Positions 8,724 to 16,903 of a DNA stretch of 41,211 nt are shown in pieces. Source of the stretch: DTU072 sp050309775 (GTDB taxonomy: Bacteria; Bacillota; Clostridia; Christensenellales; DTU072); the NCBI GenBank assembly GCA_050309775.1, contig JBNRMV010000016.1, positions 1-41,211 on the forward strand. The letters are read 5' to 3'. The first letter of the stretch is position 1. Each line of letters opens with the position of its first letter. The notes beneath the pieces were generated by a model. That model did no database searches. It was not told the DNA's origin and worked only from the letters and a program-made list of their open reading frames with translations. Made by a program: the position numbers and the translations under genes.

Positions 8724-8760
8724 AAAATGCGGCTGTATAAAAACCGCATTTTGCCTGTTT
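8724..8760. terminator. Bidirectional hairpin between convergent genes
   Basis: AAAATGCGG (8724-8732) pairs with CCGCATTTT (8744-8752), a 9-bp perfect stem with an 11-base loop, between the stop of paralog A and the stop of the HAD phosphatase gene. The T-tract on either side is weak. Confidence 0.6.
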
Positions 8761-8762
8761 TG

Positions 8763-9392
8763 TTAATCGAATTTATCAAAAAGTTCTTCCACTGCATTGA
8801 CAAAGAACTCAATCTTTTTGCCTTCAACTGACTGTTTTGTACCAAATCCATATAGCACAATGGCTACTTTTATGCCGACATCATGCGCGCCGTCGGCATC
8901 ATAAATCGTGTCCCCTATCAATATGCTGTCGTTCTTATCGGCGGCAGTTTCCGCAAAAAGGCGCTTCAGCACATCTGTCTTTGTGAACAGCCCTTCGGCA
9001 ATGTTGACACCGTACACTCCGTCAAACAAATCAAATATGCCAAAGTCCTTCAAAATTTGTTTTGAGGCGTTGACTTCCTTTGTTGTGGCAACATAGGTCT
9101 TGTGCCCATTGCTGCGCAAATGCACAAGCAACTTGTCAATGCCGGCATACATTTCATTCTTCATTATGCCGCTTTCTTTGTAAACCTTGCGATAAAATTC
9201 CACGGCTTGGGGGATTTTTTCTTTCGGCAGATATCTGGCAAAAGTTTCTTCAGCAGGCGGACCGATATATTTTTTTATTGTGTCGTCGGAAAGTTGGGGC
9301 AAGCCATAGTGTTTGAAAGTAGCGCGAAAAGTGGCAATGATGCCTTCGCTGCTGTTTGATATCGTTCCGTCCAAATCAAATATTATGTTCAT
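8763..9392 (-). CDS. HAD-superfamily phosphatase, phosphoglycolate phosphatase-like
   Basis: 209 residues. Motif I is at the N-terminus (FDLDGTISNS, nucleophile Asp near residue 6). A four-helix cap region follows, then a motif II/III region (TTKEVNASK), and the metal-binding motif IV is GDTIYDADGA near residue 160. This layout matches Gph/PpaX-type enzymes that hydrolyse small phosphate esters; the real substrate cannot be told. The ATG directly follows the valS stop (TAAATG), with no separate ribosome site worth noting, so it is the last gene of the pgsA-valS operon. Confidence 0.88.
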   Translation of the reverse strand: MNIIFDLDGTISNSSEGIIATFRATFKHYGLPQLSDDTIKKYIGPPAEETFARYLPKEKIPQAVEFYRKVYKESGIMKNEMYAGIDKLLVHLRSNGHKTYVATTKEVNASKQILKDFGIFDLFDGVYGVNIAEGLFTKTDVLKRLFAETAADKNDSILIGDTIYDADGAHDVGIKVAIVLYGFGTKQSVEGKKIEFFVNAVEELFDKFD

Positions 9393-11999
9393 TTATGACA
9401 GATTTTGTAGCTGGAGCAACAGTTTTTCTTTTAATAGCCGCATGCTCTCAAGTTTTTGCTTTTCGTCTTCAATGAGCTTTTGCGGCGCTTTGGCTATAAA
9501 TCCGCTGTTGTTCAGCATTCTTTCTCCTCTTGTTATTTCGGCGTTGGCTTTCTCAAGTTCTTTCGTCAAGCGAGCTTTTTCCTTTTCAAAATCCACCAAT
9601 TCGCCCAGCGGAATATATATCTCCGCATTGTCGGTGACGGCATTTGAGACCTTTTCGGCAATTTCGTCTTTCGCCGTAACAAAGCTGATTGACGACACCC
9701 CGGCAAGTTTTTCAATGTATTGTCTGCACTCCCCAATAAGTCCGCCAATGCTGTCAGTGACTATGAAAGTGCGGACTTTTTTTGACATGGGAACATCCAT
9801 TTCCGAACGCAGATTCCTTATCTTGACGATAATCTCTTTTATTTTCTCAAAGTTTTCGTCAAACTCATATGCGGCATTGTGTTGGGGATAGTCCTCGACC
9901 ATAAGAGTGGTCTTGGAAAAATTGCTCCATATCTCCTCCGTTATGAACGGTATGAATGGATGGCACAGCCGCAAAATATTTTTCAGCACATGCAGCAACA
10001 CCGCCAACGCATTGGCTTTCGCCTTGGGGTCGTTGGCATACAACACAGGCTTTGTCAGTTCGATATACCAGTCGCAAAAATCGCTCCACACAAATTCATA
10101 CAGCTTGCCCAAAGCCAGCCCTATTTCATAGTTGTCAATGTTTCGCCGTACCTCTTTTATGACGCCGTTAAGTTTTTTCAGCACCCATTTGTCGGCAGGT
10201 GTCAAGGTGTTCTCGTCAATTTTGCCAATCTCTTGGCCCTCGACATTCATAAGTACATAGCGTGACGCGTTCCAGATTTTGTTCATGAAGTTGCGGCCCG
10301 ACTCCATTTTGTCTTCGGAAAAACGAGTGTCGCCGCCGGGGGCTACGCCGGTCATCAGCGAAAAACGCAAAGTGTCGGCGCCATATTTATCAATAAGCAA
10401 CAAAGGGTCAATGCCGTTGCCCAAAGACTTTGACATTTTTCTTCCTTGCGCATCTCTGACTATGCCATGAATCAGCACTTCGGGGAAAGGCACCTCTCCC
10501 ATATGCTCAATTCCGGAAAATATCATTCTTGCCACCCAGAAGAAAATAATATCATATGCCGTCACAAGCAAACTTGTGGGATAAAAATATTCCAAATCCT
10601 CCGTCTTTTCGGGATAACCCAGCGTAGAAAAAGGCCAAAGCGCAGATGAAAACCATGTGTCCAAAACATCTTCGTCCTGGCGCAGAGCGCCGCCGCATTT
10701 TGGACAGGTTGTCGGCGCTTCAAGAGCGACTATTTCTTCGCTGCACTCGTCGCAATACCAGCACGGGATGCGGTGTCCCCACCAAAGCTGACGGGATATG
10801 CACCAGTCCTTTATATTTTCCATCCAGTTGAAGTATATTTTTTCAAAGCGCTGCGGCACAAATTTTGTTTGCCCTTCCTTGACTGCTTTAATGGCAGGAG
10901 CCGCAAGCGGCTGCATTTTTACAAACCATTGCTTACTGACCATTGGTTCGACATCATTGTTGCAACGGTAGCACTCGCCTACATTGTGGGAGTATTTCTC
11001 TATCCTCTCCATAAGGCCTTGCGCCTGCAAATCCGCCACAATAGCCTTTCTTGCTTCGTATCTGTCAAGTCCTTTGTATTTGCCGGCAAGCTCGTTCATA
11101 TAGCCGTCGTCGCCGATAACTTTTATGACGGCAAGGTTATGCCGCAATCCGATTTCAAAGTCATTGGGGTCGTGCGCCGGCGTGATTTTTACGGCGCCGC
11201 TGCCAAACTCTTTTTCTACATAACTATCTGCAATGACAGGTATTTTTCTGCCGGTAAGGGGCAAAATAAGCTCCTTGCCTACTTTGTCGGCATAGCGTTC
11301 ATCTTCGGGATTTACCGCCACCGCGGTGTCGCCAAGCATGGTTTCGGGGCGTGTTGTGGCTACAATAAGATATCCGCTGCCGTCGGCATAGGGATATTTC
11401 ATGTGCCATAGATTGCTATCCTTTGATTCATATTCCACTTCTGCATCGCTCAAAGCTGTTTTGCACGATGGGCACCAGTTTATTATTCTGCTTCCGCGAT
11501 AAATCAATCCTTTGTTGTACAGATTGACAAAGACCTCCTTGACCGCCCTTGAACATTTTTCGTCCATGGTGAAGGCTTCACGGCTCCAATCGCAGGAAGA
11601 GCCCAATCTTTTGAGCTGCTCAACAATTCTGCCGCCGTAAAGCTCTTTCCAAAGATAGGCTTGTTTCAAAAACTCCTCTCTGCCAATCTCTTGTTTGGAC
11701 TTGCCGGTTTTTTCCTTTATGCTTTCAACAACTTTCAGTTCGGTCGCTATGCTGGCATGGTCCGTGCCCGGCAGCCAAAGCGTGCAATACCCCGACATTC
11801 TTTTGTAGCGTATGATTATGTCTTGCAGAGTGTTGTTCATGGCATGCCCCATGTGCAACTGCCCTGTGATATTGGGTGGGGGAATGACTATGGTAAAAGG
11901 TGTTTTTGTTTTGTCAATCTTTGGCGTAAAACAGCCTTCTTCTGTCCATTTCTTGTATATCTTCTGTTCAAAGTCCTGCGGCTGAAAGGTTTTATTCAT
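9393..11999 (-). CDS. valS: Valyl-tRNA synthetase
   Basis: 868 residues, the usual length. It charges tRNA-Val with valine in the cytoplasm. The class I signatures are both present: HMGH at residues 49-52 after PPPNITGQL, and KMSKS in GRKMSKSLGNG. The connective-peptide editing domain has the expected GDTAVAVNP stretch. Cys pairs (WCPSC; CWYCDEC with CPKCGG) fit zinc-binding knuckles. The last 70 or so residues form the coiled-coil tRNA-binding arm (EKARLTKELEKANAEI). The start overlaps the end of pgsA by 8 bases, and its ribosome site lies in the Glu-rich pgsA tail. No T-box leader is present, because the promoter is upstream of pgsA with a short leader. Confidence 0.97.
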   Translation of the reverse strand: MNKTFQPQDFEQKIYKKWTEEGCFTPKIDKTKTPFTIVIPPPNITGQLHMGHAMNNTLQDIIIRYKRMSGYCTLWLPGTDHASIATELKVVESIKEKTGKSKQEIGREEFLKQAYLWKELYGGRIVEQLKRLGSSCDWSREAFTMDEKCSRAVKEVFVNLYNKGLIYRGSRIINWCPSCKTALSDAEVEYESKDSNLWHMKYPYADGSGYLIVATTRPETMLGDTAVAVNPEDERYADKVGKELILPLTGRKIPVIADSYVEKEFGSGAVKITPAHDPNDFEIGLRHNLAVIKVIGDDGYMNELAGKYKGLDRYEARKAIVADLQAQGLMERIEKYSHNVGECYRCNNDVEPMVSKQWFVKMQPLAAPAIKAVKEGQTKFVPQRFEKIYFNWMENIKDWCISRQLWWGHRIPCWYCDECSEEIVALEAPTTCPKCGGALRQDEDVLDTWFSSALWPFSTLGYPEKTEDLEYFYPTSLLVTAYDIIFFWVARMIFSGIEHMGEVPFPEVLIHGIVRDAQGRKMSKSLGNGIDPLLLIDKYGADTLRFSLMTGVAPGGDTRFSEDKMESGRNFMNKIWNASRYVLMNVEGQEIGKIDENTLTPADKWVLKKLNGVIKEVRRNIDNYEIGLALGKLYEFVWSDFCDWYIELTKPVLYANDPKAKANALAVLLHVLKNILRLCHPFIPFITEEIWSNFSKTTLMVEDYPQHNAAYEFDENFEKIKEIIVKIRNLRSEMDVPMSKKVRTFIVTDSIGGLIGECRQYIEKLAGVSSISFVTAKDEIAEKVSNAVTDNAEIYIPLGELVDFEKEKARLTKELEKANAEITRGERMLNNSGFIAKAPQKLIEDEKQKLESMRLLKEKLLLQLQNLS

Positions 12000-12618
12000 T
12001 ACCTTCTTCTTCCTCCTGATCGTCTTCTGTATTCATTTCTTTACTTAATTTAATTCTTTTGAAGTCTTTCAAGGCGTCAAGCCCGTAAATGACGAAGGCA
12101 ATATATGTCAGCACAAGCCCTATGCCAAGTATAATCCAGTGTACATAAACACCCCAATCGACAAAAAACTTGTGGAAAAATGACGATATGACGCCGATAG
12201 ACAGCGTAAACGAAGCTATTTTGCCCATGCTGTTGGCTTGTAGCACTATTTTGTTGGTGACCAAAAAATAACCGCAAATAATCATCGTCAGCTCCTTCAA
12301 CGCCAGCAGCGCAATGAAAATCCAATGCACATAGCCGATAATTACCAACGAAAGCAACACGCCCACATGCATGACTTTGTCGGCAAACGGGTCGAGGAAC
12401 TTCCCGAGGTTTGTCACCTGATTGTACTTTCTGGCAATGGCGCCGTCAAAAAGGTCTGTGCTTGCTGAAAACAAAAATATTGCCAAACCGATATAAACAA
12501 ATGTCTGGTTCTTAAAGCCGCCAAAAATGATAAAAAACATAAATACAGGCACGCTGACAAGCCTAATAAGCGTCAGAACATTGGGTATCGTCCGAATCTC
12601 TTTCAAATCAATTTTCAT
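11992..12618 (-). CDS. pgsA: CDP-diacylglycerol-glycerol-3-phosphate 3-phosphatidyltransferase
   Basis: 208 residues from the ATG at 12618, chosen because AAAGGAGAG lies just upstream; a longer in-frame start at 12690 would run through the promoter. It makes phosphatidylglycerophosphate in the membrane, the first step to phosphatidylglycerol and cardiolipin. The CDP-alcohol phosphotransferase motif is exact: DG-x2-AR-x8-G-x3-D-x3-D, seen as DGAIARKYNQVTNLGKFLDP and onward. Several hydrophobic helices follow. The C-terminus is very acidic (EDDQEEEEGNE), and that DNA doubles as the valS ribosome-site region. It is first in the pgsA-valS-phosphatase operon. Confidence 0.92.
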   Translation of the reverse strand: MKIDLKEIRTIPNVLTLIRLVSVPVFMFFIIFGGFKNQTFVYIGLAIFLFSASTDLFDGAIARKYNQVTNLGKFLDPFADKVMHVGVLLSLVIIGYVHWIFIALLALKELTMIICGYFLVTNKIVLQANSMGKIASFTLSIGVISSFFHKFFVDWGVYVHWIILGIGLVLTYIAFVIYGLDALKDFKRIKLSKEMNTEDDQEEEEGNE

Positions 12619-12648
12619 AATCTCTCCTTTTGGCATAGAATTATCGTT

Positions 12649-12657
12649 ATTATAACA
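12649..12657 (-). promoter_or_regulatory. Extended -10 promoter of the pgsA-valS operon
   Basis: Reverse strand TGTTATAAT: an extended TGn element plus TATAAT (-10 at 12649-12654). The best -35 match at 17 bp is weak (TTTATA), as is common with extended -10 promoters. The leader before the pgsA ATG is about 25 bases. Confidence 0.6.
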
Positions 12658-12784
12658 TACAAAAATCTCTATATAAAGCAATTTTGCCAATTACCATATG
12701 AGAATTTAGCCGTCATATCTCAGATTTATTTATCTATGGATAATTTTACCTAATCTTTACAAAATAATCATACGGAGGGAAATT

Positions 12785-13516
12785 ATGAAAGCAGTAATAA
12801 TGGCAGGCGGCAAAGGCACCCGGCTCAAGCCGCTTACAAACGACATTCCAAAGCCCTTGGTAAAAATTATTGACCGCCCGGTTATGGAGCATATTCTTGA
12901 ACTGTTGAAAACTCACGGCATCACCGATATTGCCGTAACGCTAGGACATATGTCGCAAAGCATAATTGACTATTTCGGCAACGGAGAAAACTTTGGCGTA
13001 AGCCTAACTTATTTTATCGAAGACAGCCCTTTGGGTACCGCCGGAAGTGTTAAGGCTACCCAAAACTTTGTTTCAGAGGATTTTTTGGTAATCTCAGGCG
13101 ACGCTTTCACCAACATTGATTTGACGAATGCCATTCGGTATCACTTTGCAAAAGACAGCATTTTTACGCTGATTGCGCAACCGCACCAGCGCCCCGAGGG
13201 TTTGGGCGTGTTGGAAGTCGACTATGACAACAAAGTTATTGATTTTGTAGAAAAGCCGCAACAAATAAAACCGTCGCTGATAAATACCGGGATTTATATC
13301 ATCAATAAGGGTATTCTGGAACTAATCCCCGAAGGGTTTTATGACTTCGGCAGGCAACTGCTGCCCAGCCTTACCGGAAAGCTGTACGCCTATATCACAT
13401 ATGACTATTGGTCTGATATCGGAACGCTGTCCTCATACTATTATACAAATTATTTGTTGGCAAATAAGTTGGCCAACCAAAGCAACATCATAGGGCTTTC
13501 TTCGGCGGTTGTGTGA
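12785..13516 (+). CDS. Sugar-1-phosphate nucleotidyltransferase (mannose-1-phosphate guanylyltransferase-like)
   Basis: 243 residues. GT-A-fold enzyme that joins a sugar-1-phosphate to an NTP to give an NDP-sugar for glycan synthesis. Visible: the nucleotide-binding loop MAGGKGTRLKPLT (residues 6-18), PKPLV, EDSPLGTAGS (about 80-89), ISGDAF with the metal-binding Asp (about 104), and the sugar-pocket FVEKP. The closest look-alikes I know are the N-terminal domains of large guanylyltransferase/phosphomannomutase proteins; here the left-handed beta-helix and mutase domains are absent and the protein stops soon after SDIGTLSSYY. It has a good GGAGGG ribosome site. It stands alone between genes on the other strand. 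Confidence 0.85.
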   Translation: MKAVIMAGGKGTRLKPLTNDIPKPLVKIIDRPVMEHILELLKTHGITDIAVTLGHMSQSIIDYFGNGENFGVSLTYFIEDSPLGTAGSVKATQNFVSEDFLVISGDAFTNIDLTNAIRYHFAKDSIFTLIAQPHQRPEGLGVLEVDYDNKVIDFVEKPQQIKPSLINTGIYIINKGILELIPEGFYDFGRQLLPSLTGKLYAYITYDYWSDIGTLSSYYYTNYLLANKLANQSNIIGLSSAVV

Positions 13517-13549
13517 AAACGGTCTTATTAAAAACTACAACTAAAAGGT

Positions 13550-14215
13550 TTATTCCTTATCTGAATAATATTTGTGGACTTTTTTACGTCTTTTCAATAT
13601 GACGGTAACCATCAGACCTATTATTGAAATGAGTACAAAAGCAAGCAGCACAACTATAACAAGATAGCTCTTTTCTCCCAACAAGAGGCTGGCAACAATG
13701 ATTATCAGCCCTGCTGTGAAATTGCCCAGCACCAGCGGCAATATGGACTTTTTCATGCTCATATTGAGAAATACCGCTATGGCGGAGCCCGTCCACACGC
13801 CCGTCATGGGCAATGGAATGGCAACAAAAAGATATAGCCCGAGCATTTTGTAAAGGTCGTTTCTTTTTCTTTTCTTTTCGTCCTCTGCTGTTTTTGTTTC
13901 CGCCTTATCCTCAATTTTCTTTGCCTTGCCCTTAAAACTGTCTTCTACTGCGGCGGCAATGTTATTGAAAAGTTTTGTTTTTTTCAGGGCGTTCAATATG
14001 GGCTTCAAAAAGAACATCAGTATAGGACATATCAATAGTGCGCTGACACATGAAAAGAAGTATGCCACCCAAGGATTCATGCCCATCTTCAACGCTACGG
14101 GTATTGCGCCCCTGACTTCTATCATAGGTATCATGGAAATAATAAAAGTCACGAAATAATCGTTTTGGATTAGGTCCTGCAAGCCGAAAACGATTTTGTC
14201 GATAATCTCACTCAT
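13550..14215 (-). CDS. Small multi-drug export family membrane protein (PF06695/COG2426-like)
   Basis: 221 residues, integral membrane. Hydrophobic segments are at about residues 18-40, 50-72, 128-150, 155-180 and 185-210. A hydrophilic Lys/Glu-rich loop in the middle (AKKIEDKAETKTAEDEKKRK) sits between the halves. The IPMIEVRGAIPVAL and PLPMTGVWTGS motifs, one per half, are characteristic of this family and suggest an inverted-repeat fold related to DedA-type proteins. The family name is historical; a transport substrate is not established. The ATG overlaps the stop of the ATP-grasp gene by 4 bases (ATGA), so it is the last gene of the operon that starts at 18418. Confidence 0.8.
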   Translation of the reverse strand: MSEIIDKIVFGLQDLIQNDYFVTFIISMIPMIEVRGAIPVALKMGMNPWVAYFFSCVSALLICPILMFFLKPILNALKKTKLFNNIAAAVEDSFKGKAKKIEDKAETKTAEDEKKRKRNDLYKMLGLYLFVAIPLPMTGVWTGSAIAVFLNMSMKKSILPLVLGNFTAGLIIIVASLLLGEKSYLVIVVLLAFVLISIIGLMVTVILKRRKKVHKYYSDKE

Positions 14216-15063
14216 TTTATAATCTCCCTCATATACTCCAGCACATAATTCGCATAGGTGCCGGCTATATCCGCATTTGTCGCTTCTTCAATTTTCATAA
14301 AATATGCGTTGCTGTTTATTTCTATTACCAGCGGCGCGCCGACAAAAAAATCAACGGCACAATAGTCCAACTCAAGGCAATGAGATATCTTTTCTGCGGC
14401 TGAGATATATTCCGTATCAAGCTCCACCGCCTCTGCTATCGATGGTGAAACATTGCTGCGAAAATCCCTTTCGTTTGTCAGCAGCATGCTTGCCGCCACC
14501 TTATGCCCGATTACAAACGCGCGTACGCTTTTGCCCTTGCTCTCCTCAACATACATTTGATACAAGTGGGCGGTTTTTGTCAGTTTGCTTTCTATGGACT
14601 TCAGTTCCTGCCTATCATGAGCAAGATAAACGCCCTGCCCCAATGAGCTTACGGCCTCTTTCACCACCATAGGATACCCTATTTCCTTTTCTATGGCAAC
14701 AAAATATTCCTCATCCTTTTCTGCGCCGCTATATTGCAAAGGCGCAAAAAGGCTTTTGGGCATGCATATATCGGAGCATTTCGACAGCGTAAGCGCCGTC
14801 TTTATTTTGTCGTCACAGTTTTCGATTGCAAAGGAATTGTTAAGAAGTATTACGCCGTTTTGTTCCAGATATCTGGCAAGCGCAATGTCCTTGTCCAGAA
14901 AAAGCGCATAATCATATTTCAAAGGCTGCGCGCCGAAAGCCGCATTGTTTTTTATTATTTCAATTTTTTCGCCGCGCGCTGCAAAGGCTTCGGCAAGCCT
15001 TTGTATTTGGTGCGTATATGCGGCGCTTTCATAATAGCCGTTTGTGATTATTGCGCCTTTCAC
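14212..15063 (-). CDS. RimK-like ATP-grasp carboxylate-amine ligase
   Basis: 283 residues. ATP-grasp enzymes of the RimK/LysX/MptN group activate a carboxylate as acyl-phosphate and join it to an amine, often adding Glu to a protein or small molecule. Visible: an N-terminal pre-ATP-grasp domain, MVVKEAVSSLGQGV (ATP-binding lysine and glycine loop, about residues 135-148), RAFVIGHKVAASM, and the metal site VDFF...LVIEINSNAYF near residue 250. The start is GTG at 15063, overlapping the stop of paralog B by 4 bases (GTGA). No ribosomal-protein or cofactor gene is nearby. The neighbours are two surface hydrolase-like proteins and a membrane protein, so the substrate may be something made or exported there; this is inference. 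Confidence 0.85.
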   Translation of the reverse strand: MKGAIITNGYYESAAYTHQIQRLAEAFAARGEKIEIIKNNAAFGAQPLKYDYALFLDKDIALARYLEQNGVILLNNSFAIENCDDKIKTALTLSKCSDICMPKSLFAPLQYSGAEKDEEYFVAIEKEIGYPMVVKEAVSSLGQGVYLAHDRQELKSIESKLTKTAHLYQMYVEESKGKSVRAFVIGHKVAASMLLTNERDFRSNVSPSIAEAVELDTEYISAAEKISHCLELDYCAVDFFVGAPLVIEINSNAYFMKIEEATNADIAGTYANYVLEYMREIIK

Positions 15064-16889
15064 TTTATTACCACGCCGCAGCTTGCCATTGTAATTGCGT
15101 CGGCATAGCTACTTGTCAATGACAGCGTCTTTGTGTTCTTTGTGAAGGTGTGTCTTGTCAAATCCTGCACATGATATGTCGTCAGCCCTGCCGTCTGCAC
15201 ATTGAAAAACCTTGACGGCGGTACTACGGTAAGGGTCAGGCTGTGCGAATTCATAAACGAACGGTCAAATGTAATGAAATAAAACCCATCGCTGGAGGTA
15301 TGGACGGTGAAGCGCTCAACCGTCTCTGTCTGTCCTTCCACGCTGGTGGTGAGTTCAACATTTATGGCAATATTGGGCATAAATGAGCCTACTCCCTCAT
15401 TCATTACTCTATCTTCGTTTTTGTCAAAAAAGATATATCCCGCAACAATGGTTTTATCCATGTTTACCGCTCTTTGATAGTTTTCGGAGCGAAATCTTTC
15501 AATGAAATAATCCGAATATATATACTGCGACATACCGTGCTTGTCTTTTATGATATTCCCTTCGTCATCTTCAAGATAGTCAGTAAACTTTTGCATTCTG
15601 AACTCAATGCCCTTCAGCGCCCTTATCCATACCGTTTCTGTCCAAGCGCCTACGGCATAGTTCTTGCCTCGGCTGCTTTGGTTGTTGCGTTGGCGGTCAT
15701 TCAGTATGGGTCTGGTGTTGTTTCTGCCCCAATTGCAATAGCTTGAGGCATAGTCCGCCGCTCCGGAGGGATATCCAATTTGGGTATCGTCGGAGCCTTT
15801 GACGGAATAAAGGTACCAATCCAACCCTGCCCTGTTTTGTTTTCGATAATTTTCGGTGTAAAACTCTTCCGAATATTTTTGCCTGAGCAACAAATATGCC
15901 GTGTTGGACTTTATGCTGTTCTTAATTGTCTGCTCCGATGCGTTCAAGACATAATCATACGGCGCAGTAAGTTTTTCTTGCGATTGACCGTCGACAAGTT
16001 GTGCGCCGACTTCAACATTCTCAACCAGTTCGGCTACAAGTCCTTTCTGCGTGGTATATGACAGCATGCTGTCAGCGGCGCCCAACAATCCGTTTTGGGT
16101 GGGCACAGACCTCCAACGCGCATCGGCGGCAAAACCTTCCGGAGAAAGATAGGGGTCAATAAGGGACAATCTGTACGGCAGCACTTCGGCGCGTAAAGCG
16201 CTTGCGGTATAAGCGGTATACAAATAATCGCTGACCGACAAGGCCAGGTTGGCGCCAATTCCGTTGCCTACAAAGCGTATTTCATTGCCGTAAGCCTCAT
16301 CGGGAATTTCGTCAAGATATACGGCGGCGGCTATCTCCGTCAACGAATAATTCGGCAAACTGTTGTTTTCATAAGTATCATCGGCTGTCTTGTAGCGCAT
16401 ATCAACCGAATTAAAAAGTTTTTTTACCAGCTTGTCCATGTTATCGTCGGCAAACTTCTCCCAATGGAAAATGCCCACATTGTAGTCCTGCTCCAACCAA
16501 TATGTGTGCAACGCTCTGTTTATGTCAATGTTTCGGGTCATGTTATATTTGGTGCTGTTGGAAGCGTAAGAGACATAATCGCTTTCCGGCAAAACCATAG
16601 AGAACTTTGAATCCCACCTTTCGGGGGTCTCGCCATGGAACAAAATCATGGTGGGGTTGTCCACATTGTAACCTTGGCTGCCCAGCCACTCAATATACAA
16701 ACTTTCGGAGGGAATATTCTTTATGTCGGAAAGTTTTATTAGCGTCATTTCTTCGGGTTCTTCTTTTTTTGGTTTGATAAAAACAAATACTACCAACGAA
16801 AAAACCAGCGACGCAATCAGCAATGCGCTGATTGTCAGCACAATGATTTTCTTCCCTCTTTTTGTTATCTGCATCTTTTTGATACTCAT
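15060..16889 (-). CDS. Surface lipase-like protein lacking catalytic Ser and His (paralog B, probable pseudoenzyme)
   Basis: 609 residues with an N-terminal transmembrane segment (about 14-38). It shares landmarks with the paralogs at 7230-8711 and 16904-18418: MILFHGETP, YNVGIFHWEKF, YSLTEIAAAVYL, EIRFVG, and RLSLIDPYLS with the acid Asp245. At the nucleophile position it reads GNGIGA where the others have HSxGG, so Ser is replaced by Gly210. Six residues before the shared WY pair it has Asn352 where the others have His. Residues about 485-600 look like an SdrD/CNA-B-type beta domain (AGYIFFDKNEDRVMNEGVGS). A GAGAGG site precedes the ATG, 14 bases after paralog C's stop. It could bind the substrate or regulate paralog C. 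Confidence 0.78.
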   Translation of the reverse strand: MSIKKMQITKRGKKIIVLTISALLIASLVFSLVVFVFIKPKKEEPEEMTLIKLSDIKNIPSESLYIEWLGSQGYNVDNPTMILFHGETPERWDSKFSMVLPESDYVSYASNSTKYNMTRNIDINRALHTYWLEQDYNVGIFHWEKFADDNMDKLVKKLFNSVDMRYKTADDTYENNSLPNYSLTEIAAAVYLDEIPDEAYGNEIRFVGNGIGANLALSVSDYLYTAYTASALRAEVLPYRLSLIDPYLSPEGFAADARWRSVPTQNGLLGAADSMLSYTTQKGLVAELVENVEVGAQLVDGQSQEKLTAPYDYVLNASEQTIKNSIKSNTAYLLLRQKYSEEFYTENYRKQNRAGLDWYLYSVKGSDDTQIGYPSGAADYASSYCNWGRNNTRPILNDRQRNNQSSRGKNYAVGAWTETVWIRALKGIEFRMQKFTDYLEDDEGNIIKDKHGMSQYIYSDYFIERFRSENYQRAVNMDKTIVAGYIFFDKNEDRVMNEGVGSFMPNIAINVELTTSVEGQTETVERFTVHTSSDGFYFITFDRSFMNSHSLTLTVVPPSRFFNVQTAGLTTYHVQDLTRHTFTKNTKTLSLTSSYADAITMASCGVVIK

Positions 16890-16903
16890 CTGTGCCTCTC
16901 TTC

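Noticed and set aside
12619..12784. T-box riboswitch upstream of the valS operon
   Set aside because: The leader is only about 25 bases and no T-box consensus or specifier stem is visible.
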